Assembly: GCA_030407085.1 (NCBI GenBank)
Contig: CM059584.1
Coordinates: 60,279,501 to 60,343,500, forward strand
From: Trichopria drosophilae
Lineage: Eukaryota; Arthropoda; Insecta; Hymenoptera; Diapriidae
Reading direction: 5' to 3'
Length of the DNA: 64,000 nucleotides
The notes beneath the pieces are model-generated. The model was not told where the DNA came from, ran no database searches, and worked only from the letters and a program-made list of their open reading frames with translations. Position numbers and translations under genes: made by a program. The first letter of the stretch is position 1, and the number at the start of each line of letters is the position of its first letter. Below, piece by piece: positions 20,736-30,367 of the stretch.

Positions 20736-22954
20736 TTCGGGTTTTCGGGTATCGAGGGTGGAGCGATTGGCTCGCTTCTCGAACTCTCCTCGGCGTCGGG
20801 GGCGCGATAGGGTTTCAGGTCCTTGATATGCGCCCTTGGGTTCCGACGACTATCCGGGTCACTCAGTTCGAAAACGACGAGGGATATTACTCGTACTATT
20901 CTATGCGGGCCACTGAATTTGGGCGCAAGTTTAGCCCCAAAATTTTGAGCTCCCGACGATAGGACCCATATGCGTCGTAGCACTAAATCGCCCACCTTGT
21001 ATTCTACATCACGATGGGAGCGATTATAGTATTCGGCTTGGCGCGTCGCGGCGCGCTCCAGGTTGCGATGTACCCAGTCATGAATGAGAGGTAGCCGCCT
21101 CATTCGATCATGCCAGAATTCAGGATCCTTGGGTAGTGTAAGTGGGGGAGGGGGAAGATCGGTACGTATATTTCTAATGGCTACTGGATTGCGGCCGAAA
21201 TTCAGAAACGCGGGGGTCATTCTCGTGGACGACTGGACAGCCGTATTCAGGGCGAACGTAAGTTCTTCTAGGTGTACGTCCCAGTCGCGATGGTCGTGTG
21301 ACACGAATGTACACATCAACGTTTTGAGGGTCCGGTTTACCCTCTCGACTGGGTTCGCTTGGGCGTGATACGGGGGGGTACTAGCGGGGGTTATGCCTAA
21401 CTGCTTCAGGTGGGTCTGCACGTATGTGTTATCGTACTGCTTGACATTGTCTGAAAGAAAATATCTTGGGCAACCCCATCGATTAATAACGAGGCTATTG
21501 AAGGCGGCCATTACGGCGGCACCTGTAGCCGCTCGAAGAGGTTTCACTTCCACATATTTAGTGAACATATCCTGAAAAACCACTACGAACTGGTTTTGAC
21601 GCTTGCTGGGGGGGAACGGTCCCATGACGTCAGAACTGACCGTCATCCAGGGGCCTTCCGTGGTTCTTTCGCGCATGAGTCCGGCCGGGGCCTGCTGAGA
21701 AACTTTTTGCTTCTGACAGGCGGGGCAACGTGCCACGAAAGTAGTGACGTCCTGGAAAACACCGGGCCAATAGAAGTCTTGGATGAGACGGTGATACGTC
21801 TTATCCACTCCTAAATGGCCGGCTTGCGGGCTATCGTGTGCATCGCTGAGGGCACGGGCACGCGCTCCTGCGGGGAGAACGAGTTTCCAGGCGTCGAGGT
21901 CATTGAGGGCGGACTCTATTAGCGGGTGGGGCTTGTGGAAATATATCCGGTCATCCTCGATCCTCCAATCCGGATATTTCGAGGGAAATTTTCGGATATT
22001 ATCCATTTTCTGTGTGTACCACGGGTCCGTTGTATCGCCCAGGGCGCAAAGGGCGGTATCGACATTTTCATACATTCTCGAGAGGGCATCGGGCACCACA
22101 TTGAGCGTGCCTTTTCGATGCTCGATTTTCATATCATATGTCTGCATGGCTAGGGCCCACCGTGCCAGTCGCCCGGTTGGGTCTCGCAAATTCCTGAGCC
22201 ACTGCAGACTGCTATGGTCGGTGATCACCCGAAAGTGGGTCCCCTCGACATAGGGTCGATACTTTTTCACGGCCCAGAGGACGGCGAGACACTCTTTCTC
22301 CGTGACGGTATACTTTCGTTCAGCCTTGGTGAGCACGCGGCTAGCAAAACTAATCGAGTGCTCATTACCGGCTATTTCCTGGGTGATTACCGCCCCGATA
22401 GCAAAGTCGCTCGCATCCGTCTGAATCGTGAAGGGGACGTCAAAGTTTGGGCGTGCCAACACGGGGGTACGGGTGAGGGAGTCTCGGAGGGCTTCGAAGG
22501 CAGATTGCTGCTCTGGGCCCCATATCCAGGGAGTATTCTTTGTTAGTAATTTCGTCAGATGAACGCGATCACGCGAAAAATCTGGGAGAAAGCGCGCGTA
22601 CCACCCCACCATCCCTAAAAAGCGCCTTACCTGTTTGAAGTTGGTAGGGGGCGGAAATTCGAGAACGGGAGCGACCTTGTCCGGATCCGTCTTCAGTCCA
22701 TCTTTATTCAATACGAACCCGAGGTATTTTAACTCGTCCCGGAAGAATTCACTCTTCTCCGGGTTTAGTTCCAATCCGGCGTTGCGTAGACTGGTCAATA
22801 CAAGTCTCAAGTAGCGAAAATGGTCCTCCTCATTGTCCGTGGCTATGATGATGTCATCCAAATACGCGAAGACGTGGGGTTCCCACGCGGGGTCGATGAG
22901 ACGGTCCACTAATCGTTGAAAGGTCGCCGGCGCGTTGGTGAGCCCGAAAGGCAT
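20603..22954 (-). pseudogene. Gypsy-1 Pol: reverse transcriptase, RNase H, integrase
   Basis: Makes and integrates the DNA copy of the element. From 22954: MPFGLTNAPATFQRLVD and FAYLDDIIIAT (YxDD catalytic box of RT), GLELNPEKSEFF and YLGFVLN (RT thumb side), RNase H with TIQTDASDFAIGAVI (catalytic Asp), SRVLTKAERKYTVTEKECLA (Glu) and FRVITDHSSLQWL (Asp). The integrase follows: an H2C2 zinc finger (HDSPQAGHLGVDKTYH to CPACQKQK), then the core with SSDVMGPFP, the SDN block and PVERVNRTLK, giving the D,D,E acids. The C-terminal domain has VGDLVLRR and LAPKFSGPHRIVRV. This frame is open for 783 codons. The usual glycine after SDN is V here (DNVKQYDN), which may affect activity. The first part of RT is in another frame. 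Confidence 0.9.
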
Positions 22955-22959
22955 TCGTT

Positions 22960-23289
22960 TGAATTGAAATAAACCGCGCCCGGGGGCCGACTGTTAGGTG
23001 CTACCGGCACCTGAAAGTAGGCCTGGCTTAGATCGAGGGTGGTGATGCATTGGGCCCGGCTCAAACCGGACAGAATCCTATCCATCGAGGGGAGCGGGTA
23101 AGCATCCTTCTTGGTTATTTTATTTACGTCTCGGAAGTCTACGCAGAACCTAAAAGTCCCATTCGACTTCCGGACGATAACGGGGTTACTCATCCATGGG
23201 CTCGCGGAGCGTTCGATGATGCCATTTCTTAGCATTTCATCGACCGCGTCCTGTGCTACTTTTAGCATGTACGGAGAGAGTAGGCGAGC
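22960..23289 (-). pseudogene. Gypsy-1 Pol: N-terminal part of reverse transcriptase
   Basis: Contains IIERSASPWMSNPVIVRK, FRFCVDFRDVNKITKKDAYP and CITTLDLSQAYFQVPV, the fingers/palm blocks preceding the MPFGLTNAP block. LDLSQAYFQ holds the first catalytic aspartate. The frame is lost near 22985, where about ten residues expected between the YFQVPV and MPFG blocks are missing, so a small deletion caused the shift. Upstream it joins the protease frame through an in-frame TAA at about 23290. Confidence 0.85.
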
Positions 23290-23292
23290 CTT

Positions 23293-23907
23293 TTAACGAA
23301 TCGGGGGATGACCCTGTACGTCGATAGCGTGCTGAGTCAGACGCGTTATGCCGATTGTAGGGGTCCTATTTGCGGGGTAGAACTTGTCGAGTAGCCTCCA
23401 CAATCGTGGGCCGGCTTCTTGGGAGGGGGCGACCAATCCGGCGCAGTCGTATACGGCGAAGGCGGTAACTGAAACGCCGGAATCCTTTAACGAATGCGGT
23501 GTGCCGTTGTGGCTACTCCACGCATTATTCTCGGTACCTATCTTCAGACCGAAGAGGCACATAAAATCCATCCCCAATACGCATGCATAGTGGATGGGGG
23601 CTACTCTTATTTCCAAATTTCGCGTATGACTATCTACCGTCATCGCGAGGGTAACGACACCATTTAATGGGACTAGCGCGCCATTGGCAACTCTTACTTG
23701 TTCCTCACTTGACCTTAGGAACGGCGAAACTACCTCCCGACACGCGAGGCCTAAATAAGAGCGCGACGCTCCGGTATCAACGAGTGCCCTTATTATCTTC
23801 CCATTCAAAGCTACGCGAAAGTGGGGGCGAGGGTCCGAATCTAGTGTCCATTGATTATCTTTGCAAGAATCTATGGACTCGGACCCGATGTTCAGCCCTC
23901 TGGGCAT
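23293..23907 (-). pseudogene. Gypsy-1 aspartic protease region
   Basis: Retropepsin-type protease that would cut the Gag-Pol precursor. The catalytic loop is ALVDTGASRSYLG (DTGAS), followed by VLGMDFM, the usual second conserved block of Ty3/Gypsy proteases. About 205 residues, ending at an in-frame TAA close to PPIR; the RT part follows in the same frame, so this looks like a nonsense mutation of a continuous pol frame. Upstream it is separated from gag by about 120 bases in a different frame, consistent with a gag-pol frameshift arrangement or with decay. Confidence 0.85.
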
Positions 23908-24025
23908 AGGGGTTGCCGAAGCGATCCGTCTCCTTTCAACATTTTTTTCTATCCGGCTTGTCGTAGGGGTGATCGCGGATGGGATTGTAAGGGGGGGGGG
24001 GGTTCAGGGGTTTCCTTCCCCCCCG

Positions 24026-25330
24026 TTAACAGTTTCCTGACCGTTTACGTGCGCAAACGGGACAATTGTTTGCATCACGGCCTGGATAGCCACAGACCCT
24101 ACAAAAATGCCCTAAGGGGTGGGGGCACTCTTGGTATATGTGCCCCGTCTGTTTACAATTATAACACCGGACCGGGTTCCGATTCGGTGGCGATCTTGTC
24201 TCGGAGGGTGGGCGCTCTCTCGGCGCCACATCCAGGAGGCGTGGCACTCTTGGTAGCCGCGGGTTTTTAGTGGTCGCCACGTGTGGTTGGTGCTGCGGAT
24301 ATGCCGGTACCGAGCGCGTGGGGTTGCGGCCTCTGTTCCGCTCTACGCGGGCTACCGGCGCCGCCTCCTCTTCCTCGTAGGGGGCTGGCGACGGAGGGGG
24401 TGGGGTTACGACGCTAACCTTGGCCATCTTTACCTTGGGCGTCGCGAGGGCCAGCTTTTCCTTGCCTCGCCTCATCTTGGGCGTATAGGAGAAGGCGGGG
24501 AAGGCGGACTGGTTAGCCGCTGGAGGGGGGCAGTAGACCCTCTCTTGATTGGCGGCCCCCTCCACCTGTCGACCGATTCGCAGTAAGTCTGCAAAGTCGG
24601 TAACGGCTTCCCTCTCGATTTTTCGAGCTAATCCCGGATGCAAGTTTTGGACTGCTATATCTAGCTGTTCTTCTTGAGACGGGGGGAAAGCAAGTAAATT
24701 GAATAGGCTCCGTAGGGCCACCAGGTACTCACGGATGGGCTCGTCCGGTCCTTGTGTGCGCAAGGTGATTTCCCTCTTGATGCTGGCTTCCAGATGGCGT
24801 TGACCGAACGCGTCGCGAAAATAACGTACGAAGCCGGGGTACGTATGCCAGCTTGCTTTTTCCACCCGGTACCAGTTGAGGGCCGATCTCTTAAACGCTT
24901 CAGGTAGGGCGCGCAGGAGGTCCTCTTCCGTCAGATCCCGACTCGTGACGTATTCGCCCAGTTTGACGAGGAACTCCTCCGCGTCCTCCCCGTCCTCGCC
25001 GGAGTAACGGGGTCCGTGTGTCCTCCAATGTTCAATGGCAGTCCTCTGCCATCGGACACCGGACATTGACAGGCTGGGGTTGAATGACCCTCCAGCAGTG
25101 GACGCGTTACCTTCCGGGCGACGCGAGGTTTTGGGTTGACCGATCCGCGTGCTGTTATAGGGGAGTTGCAGCGGGGACATGCTATATGTCAGGTCCGCTG
25201 GAAAGTGGACATGGGACGTGTGCGCGTTCGGACGACGGGGGGGACGTTGTCCTAATATTACCGGCTGAGGGGGTCCACTGGTCGCAAGTAGAAGTCGTCC
25301 CGATTTTGGGGATCGATCTCCTCGGACCAT
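24026..25330 (-). CDS. Gypsy-1 Gag (capsid and nucleocapsid)
   Basis: 434-codon open frame. Residues about 95-260 form the retrotransposon capsid domain: EEFLVKLGEYV, WYRVEKASWHTYPGFVRYF, RTQGPDEPIREYLVALRSLF and LARKIEREAVTDF. A basic, proline-rich linker follows, then the nucleocapsid with a zinc knuckle CYNCKQTGHIYQEC (CX2CX4HX4C) and a second, irregular cluster FCRVCGYPGRDANNC lacking the histidine. The RTQGPDE motif is also present in the gag of gypsy-2, showing the two belong to one lineage. The upstream part of Gag continues in another frame (25258-26092), so this copy is frameshifted near 25320. Confidence 0.85.
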   Translation of the reverse strand: MVRGDRSPKSGRLLLATSGPPQPVILGQRPPRRPNAHTSHVHFPADLTYSMSPLQLPYNSTRIGQPKTSRRPEGNASTAGGSFNPSLSMSGVRWQRTAIEHWRTHGPRYSGEDGEDAEEFLVKLGEYVTSRDLTEEDLLRALPEAFKRSALNWYRVEKASWHTYPGFVRYFRDAFGQRHLEASIKREITLRTQGPDEPIREYLVALRSLFNLLAFPPSQEEQLDIAVQNLHPGLARKIEREAVTDFADLLRIGRQVEGAANQERVYCPPPAANQSAFPAFSYTPKMRRGKEKLALATPKVKMAKVSVVTPPPPSPAPYEEEEAAPVARVERNRGRNPTRSVPAYPQHQPHVATTKNPRLPRVPRLLDVAPRERPPSETRSPPNRNPVRCYNCKQTGHIYQECPHPLGHFCRVCGYPGRDANNCPVCARKRSGNC

Positions 25331-26092
25331 TGGGGGTTTGCTGTCTCTCGTGTCCCATTGTTCACGGCATCCTCCCGAAACGGTTCGGGAGCCGACAATG
25401 TAGGGAGGCTACTCCTCGTTAACGCGCTGGGTGGATTGAGGTAACTGCTGGCCGGTGCCTCCCGGCGAGGCACATTTTCTGGTCGTGTGTCCCGAGGGGG
25501 GGCTACTGACCCATCATTGGACCGATCGACCTGATAGGTGGTCGCATCGGCCACTGAGAATTGGAAACTCTCCTCCCCAAACGAGATCGGGTCCCGGTAA
25601 CGGGCACGCGATCTATCGGACGGAAACCCATAATTCTGCGATTCCGCGGTTCCGAACCGCGTTGACCGCTGGGGTTCGATGGGGTCCAGATATCCTGTCG
25701 ACCGGGGGCCACTTAGCATGGTCCTGTATCTTACGAGCCGAGATTCTGTATCTTACGAGCCGATCCCGTACCACCTCTATCGGTCCGGATATCAACAATT
25801 CGGCTCTATCACACCGGCCGATAAGGTCGCGTAAATCGACTACCCGGTCGATTTCTGCCCGGATTGCCGAAATTTGTTCCGGACTGGCTATTCGTCGCTC
25901 CGCTGCCCGAGAGGGCGCGACGTGCGTAGCGGTTGCCGTGTATGACACGGGCGCGGTAGTGATGGGGACATATTCGGTCGTGGTGGTTGGCGTTACCACC
26001 GTTAGCGTGGGTATCCCCATTACAGGGGATGTAACGGGGGTGTATTCAAAAGAATCCATTTTAATGCAATTAATCCAATCAATACGACACAA
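25258..26092 (-). pseudogene. Gypsy-1 Gag N-terminal region, frameshifted
   Basis: Two overlapping frames (26092-25613 and 25719-25258) continue the Gag reading towards its start. The likely ATG is at about 26060 (MDSFEYTPVTS). A threonine/valine-rich start is followed by an arginine-rich helical region (ISAIRAEIDRVVDLRDLIGRC, IEVVRDRLVRYR) and then an RS/RD-rich stretch. The gypsy-2 Gag has a comparable N-terminal helical region. No catalytic motif is expected. At least one shift lies near 25650-25720. Confidence 0.6.
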
Positions 26093-26273
26093 TTGGGAAA
26101 AATCACAAAAGGGTAGGGGTAAATATCAGGACCTTTCTTACTCCACTCGTTCAGTCCTACCGGAAATACTCAACTGATGTTGGGGGAGATGCTAATAAAT
26201 CAGATGCTCTTCAAGGACGCGATGTACTCGGGATTCTACGTCGAGCTACTAGGGTCGTTGCTTGAGCAACCTG

Positions 26274-26291
26274 ATCTCTGGCGTACCGCCA
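26274..26291 (-). promoter_or_regulatory. Possible primer-binding site of gypsy-1
   Basis: On the minus strand the sequence is TGGCGGTACGCCAGAG, starting with the TGG that pairs with the CCA end of a tRNA. It lies about 230 bases upstream of the likely gag ATG. I cannot identify the tRNA. Confidence 0.4.
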
Positions 26292-26399
26292 ATTAATGCC
26301 AAACAAAACAAAAAAAACTTCCCGGAATTACTTCGAATTATTTATTCGCAGTTTCCGATACAAATGCGATGCGCTATCACGCCAAAAAAATAGTATTCT

Positions 26400-27360
26400 A
26401 TGTAACGGGGACTTCCAAGAAAAAGGGGATTTCAAAAATAACGGTAAATTCAAAAACACAGGGAATTTCAAAATATAAAGGGAATTCAAAAATAAAGGGG
26501 ATTCAAAAATAAAGGGGAATTCAAAATTAAAGGGAATTCAAAAATACAAGGGAATTCAAAATAAAAGGGAATTCAAAACTAAAAGGAAATTCAAAAATAA
26601 AGGGACATTCAAAAATAAAACGGAATTGCAAAAATAAAGGGAAACTCAAAAATAACGGGTATTGCAAAAATAAGGGGAAATTTAAAAATAAGGAATTTTC
26701 AAAATTAAGGAATTTTTGAAATTAAGGAAAGGTTTAAAATTAAGGAATTTTCCAAAATTACGGAAAATTCAAAAATAATGGAAATGAATACTAACGGTAA
26801 ATTCCAACTAACGTAAATTCAAAATAAAAGGGAATTCAAAAATAAAAGGGAATTCAAAATAAAAGGGAATTCAAAACTAAAAGGAAATTCAAAAGTAAAA
26901 CGGAGTTGCAAAAATAAAGGGAAACTCAAAAATAACGGGTATTGCAAAAATAAGGGGAAATTTAAAAATAAGGAATTTTCAAAATTAAGGAATTTTTTGA
27001 AATTAAGGAAATGTTTAAAATTAAGGAATTTTCCAAAATTACGGAAAATTCAAAATAAAAGGGAATTCAAAAATAAAAGGGAATTCAAAATAAAAGGGAA
27101 TTCAAAACTAAAAGGAAATTCAAAAATAAAGGGACATTCAAAAATAAAACGGAATTGCAAAAATAAAGGGCAACTCAAAAATAGCGGGTCTTGCAAAAAT
27201 AAGGGGAAATTTAAAAATAAGGAATTTTCAAAATTAAGGAATTTTTTGAAATTAAGGAAATGTTTAAAATTAAGGAATTTTCCAAAATTACGGAAAATTA
27301 AAAAATAATGGATATTAATAAATAAGGGAAATTCGAAACTAACGGAAATTCAAAAGTACA
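26400..27360. repeat. Degenerate A-rich tandem repeat with higher-order structure
   Basis: Dozens of copies of a word close to GGGAATTCAAAAATAAA, 15-20 bases long, with many EcoRI-like GAATTC sites. Groups of words repeat as larger units: the succession GGGAATTC, ACATTC, GGAATTGC, GGGAAACTC, GGGTATTGC, GGGGAAATTT, GGAATTTTC appears three times (about 26540-26770, 26820-27040 and 27060-27300). It lies just upstream of the gypsy-1 leader and may be part of its long 5' LTR. Confidence 0.8.
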
Positions 27361-27660
27361 ACTTTAAATTCCGGGTAGCGAATCTGGGTTGTCCGTTATT
27401 TTCGGTAACGAACTGACGGGTGTACTTTTGCTATAAAAAAAAAAGTTTTCTGCCCTTAAGTATCTCATACAAGGGCGCGACTCGCGAAGGGAAATTGGAA
27501 TTTTTATTTCTTCTTTAAATAACATACACTCAAGTCGCTACACTGGTACCTGTGGGGCAATACTTAAGAAAGATAACATTTCACACTTTCACACTTATTT
27601 TTATACTTGAATTATAATTATCAATTATCATGAGTACATATATTGCACATACATTCATAT

Positions 27661-27664
<4 letters not shown>

Positions 27665-27742
<78 letters not shown>
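27665..27742. repeat. (AT)n microsatellite, about 39 units
   Basis: Uninterrupted AT dinucleotides directly abutting the left LTR of gypsy-2. ATAT also follows its right LTR (33721), so the element inserted into this tract with a 4-bp duplication. Confidence 0.95.
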
Positions 27743-27747
<5 letters not shown>

Positions 27748-28846
27748 CGGCCAATTATTTTATAACTGTAAATTTTATAAAAACACTTTTTTATGTTTTG
27801 TAACTGGTACATTCAACCGAACTGAATTCGGTTGCAACCACACCCGTTATAACTTCCGAGCTGAATCTCGGGAACCGAACTTCTTGGCCGACTGGCTCAA
27901 TATTTGAACAGTTCGAACAATCGTTCGAATTGACCGCGGAGAGGGGCTGGGTTCTTAAAAAAAGGTTACTCGATATCTATATGAACTGACAAAGGTTTAT
28001 TAACAATAAAAAAATATAAAATATACTTTGATGGACAGTTTGAAATATCCGTGAAACGATCGGAATCTAAATTTAATTTCCGCGATTCCGCGTGGACCGT
28101 TATTTCCCGGCCACTTCAAAAAAGAATAATTTCGGAACCGGAATAATTTCCTTATCGCGGAGGTATCTTGGCGAACGTCGCGCTTCGAAAAACGGTGCGA
28201 TCTCCTTCGATACGGTTTTCCAAAAATCCGGAAAACCCTTTCGAAACGGATCTCGCAGAGTAAATAATTGCCTACTTACAATAATCAGGCTGTAACCTCC
28301 TACACGGGTTCGATGCAGATCAGGCGTCAGCCTCCGGTCTTTCTTATACTTATCGGGATGTTTCTCCCAACCACACTTTAATTTGGCGATCCTGGGACGC
28401 GCGCACGCACTTTGACCGACCTTATTAATCTTTTCTTTCAATTGCGATACCACGACGGCTCGGACACATCTGCTGCTAGATTCAGTCAGACTTTTCGGCG
28501 GGTCGAGTGCCGTGCCGCGGATCAACCAATGACAGGGCATGATGCCCCGTCAATCAAAATTGGATATGTACAAGGCTACCTATCTTTTCTTAACATTCGG
28601 CACTTATGCGTGCTCTCTTTCTCTCTTTCGCGCTTCGCGCGATCGCTACCATTTCGTCGCAACGTTCGCCAATTTCTTCCTTGTCTCTCTCACCTGAAAC
28701 ATATAAGTCGCTTTCGCGCATTAGAATTAAATACCGGTCGCTTCTTCGGAATTGCCCGTGGAGCAGACGTGCGCTTTTCGCGATTTCCGCGGACTCTCAT
28801 ACTAGCGTACACTCACGCACACTAACACGCTATTTGCCGTGTTACA
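27743..28846 (-). repeat. Gypsy-2 3' LTR
   Basis: 1104 bp. On the minus strand it starts TGTAACACGGC and ends CCGTTATA. It carries about 25 bases (around 28281-28305, CAGGCTGTAACCTCCTACAC) that are missing from the other LTR. Confidence 0.95.
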
Positions 28847-28862
28847 AATTCCCCCCCTCTAG
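28847..28862 (-). promoter_or_regulatory. Polypurine tract of gypsy-2
   Basis: AGAGGGGGGGAATT on the minus strand, immediately before the 3' LTR. This is the position of the plus-strand primer in LTR elements. Confidence 0.8.
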
Positions 28863-29039
28863 GCTTGCACCTCCGAGGTAAGCAATCACCACTCCACGTG
28901 TCGATTTCCGAAGAGCGACGTTCACCTTGAATTATGTTTCTTAATACTATGGGATTGAAAGGAGATGTAAAGGTAGAATGAAAAGATGAGAACAGAAATG
29001 ATCGCTATTACTGGTAGGAACCTTTCCAAGATTTATTAA

Positions 29040-29720
29040 TTATATTGACTCTTTTTTTTTATTATTTTTTTTTAGGAAAGAGACATAGTGTACATCTCGG
29101 TTTGAGCAGGTCTCAATAGTTGAATTTACTTCCCCACAGATCGGACACGTTTGTCGTCGCGTGAAACCGCACTTAAGTCTGTTCTCGCGGATTCTTTCGC
29201 GAGTTTCCCGAGCGCCTGCATCTGTTCGGGCTTTTTCTTCTCGGACCTTTTCCCAGCGGAGTCGTTTCTCCCCTTCTCTTTGACGCTCGCGATCGCGCCA
29301 TTCCTGGGCCTTCCTTTCATGATCTCGCTGTCTGCGCTCTTCAAATTCCTTCTTCTGGGCGAGAAAAGCCTTCTCTCTCTCTTCCCGTTCTTCCCGTCTT
29401 CGTTTTTCCATACGGGCTAGTTCGTCTACTTTCCTCTGGGCGGCTTCTTTCGCTATTTCTTTTTGCCGCTGGGACTCCTGCCAATCGGACAACGAGATCC
29501 GTGTATCCGGATGTTTCTGGCGGTCTTTTCGCCAGGCTCGGACGTCGGCGTTGAGATGACGATAAAATTGTTCGTCCGTTCCCGCCGTGTCGTCTCTCCC
29601 TCCGATTCGGATCGGACCCTGGTCCTTCTTCGGTCTCTCTTCTCCCGTTCGTAAACGCTGGAATCGCTTCATCAGGTCTTCGTTGTCCGACGGATTTCCC
29701 TGATAACGTCTCGAGCTCAT
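29040..29720 (-). CDS. Extra ORF (ORF3) of gypsy-2: charged coiled coil with C-terminal zinc motif
   Basis: 226 codons starting at ATG 29720, inside and out of frame with the last codons of the integrase tail, and ending about 190 bases before the 3' LTR. The middle is a long Glu/Arg/Lys helix (residues about 85-185, EKRRREEREEREKAFLAQ), almost certainly a coiled coil. The C-terminus has KCGFTRRQTCPICGEVN with a further C and H (CX2CX9CX5H), a plausible zinc site. No membrane segment or signal peptide. Position matches ORF3 of gypsy-1, and both end in a cysteine motif, but the rest of the sequences are unlike each other. Function unknown; a structural or nucleic acid-binding accessory protein is inference. 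The frame is intact while the rest of pol is gone. Confidence 0.7.
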   Translation of the reverse strand: MSSRRYQGNPSDNEDLMKRFQRLRTGEERPKKDQGPIRIGGRDDTAGTDEQFYRHLNADVRAWRKDRQKHPDTRISLSDWQESQRQKEIAKEAAQRKVDELARMEKRRREEREEREKAFLAQKKEFEERRQRDHERKAQEWRDRERQREGEKRLRWEKVREEKARTDAGARETRERIRENRLKCGFTRRQTCPICGEVNSTIETCSNRDVHYVSFLKKNNKKKESI

Positions 29721-29868
29721 ACATATTTGATCCGCTTATCGCTTTCACGACATATGGTCCTACATATTTCGGTGCTAACTTCGCGGCTATATGTGTACTG
29801 GCGGACGATAGAATCTTGTTCTTTTTGAGAACCCTCTCCCCGATCCTATACCGGACATCACGATGAAT
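29700..29868 (-). pseudogene. Gypsy-2 integrase C-terminal tail
   Basis: HRDVRYRIGERVLKKNK, LAPKYVGPYVVKAIS and MYELETLSGK match the C-terminal domain of gypsy-1 integrase (RDVEYKVGDLVLRR, LAPKFSGPHRIVRV). It begins directly at the edge of the C15A array; the catalytic core and zinc finger that should precede it are missing. Confidence 0.85.
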
Positions 29869-30367
29869 CCCCCCCACCCCCCCCCCCCCCCACCCCCCCC
29901 CCCCCCCACCCCCCCCCCCCCCCACCCCCCCCCCCCCCCACCCCCCCCCCCCCCCACCCCCCCCCCCCCCCACCCCCCCCCCCCCCCACCCCCCCCCCCC
30001 CCCACCCCCCCCCCCCCCCACCCCCCCCCCCCCCCACCCCCCCCCCCCCCCACCCCCCCCCCCCCCCACCCCCCCCCCCCCCCACCCCCCCCCCCCCCCA
30101 CCCCCCCCCCCCCCCACCCCCCCCCCCCCCCACCCCCCCCCCCCCCCACCCCCCCCCCCCCCCACCCCCCCCCCCCCCCACCCCCCCCCCCCCCCACCCC
30201 CCCCCCCCCCCACCCCCCCCCCCCCCCACCCCCCCCCCCCCCCACCCCCCCCCCCCCCCACCCCCCCCCCCCCCCACCCCCCCCCCCCCCCACCCCCCCC
30301 CCCCCCCACCCCCCCCCCCCCCCACCCCCCCCCCCCCCCACCCCCCCCCCCCCCCACCCCCCCCCCC
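29869..30367. repeat. C15A minisatellite (30 perfect 16-bp units)
   Basis: A residues fall at 29876, 29892 and every 16 bases up to 30356, with only C between; the last unit is 12 bases (A at 30368). Because 16 is not a multiple of 3, all frames stay open and read as Gly/Val/Trp on the minus strand or Pro/His/Thr on the plus strand; these are not proteins in themselves. The array sits exactly between gag and the integrase tail, in a frame that joins both. The G15T strand would form G-quadruplexes. Perfect homogeneity suggests very recent expansion or an assembly artefact. Confidence 0.95.

Noticed and set aside
26400..27360. CRISPR-like array
   Set aside because: Repeat words vary in length and sequence, there are no unique spacers, and the context is a eukaryotic retroelement.
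28100..28825. Frames inside the gypsy-2 LTRs (also at 32990-33764)
   Set aside because: Present identically in both LTR copies, broken by the 24-bp indel, with no motif; treated as non-coding LTR sequence.
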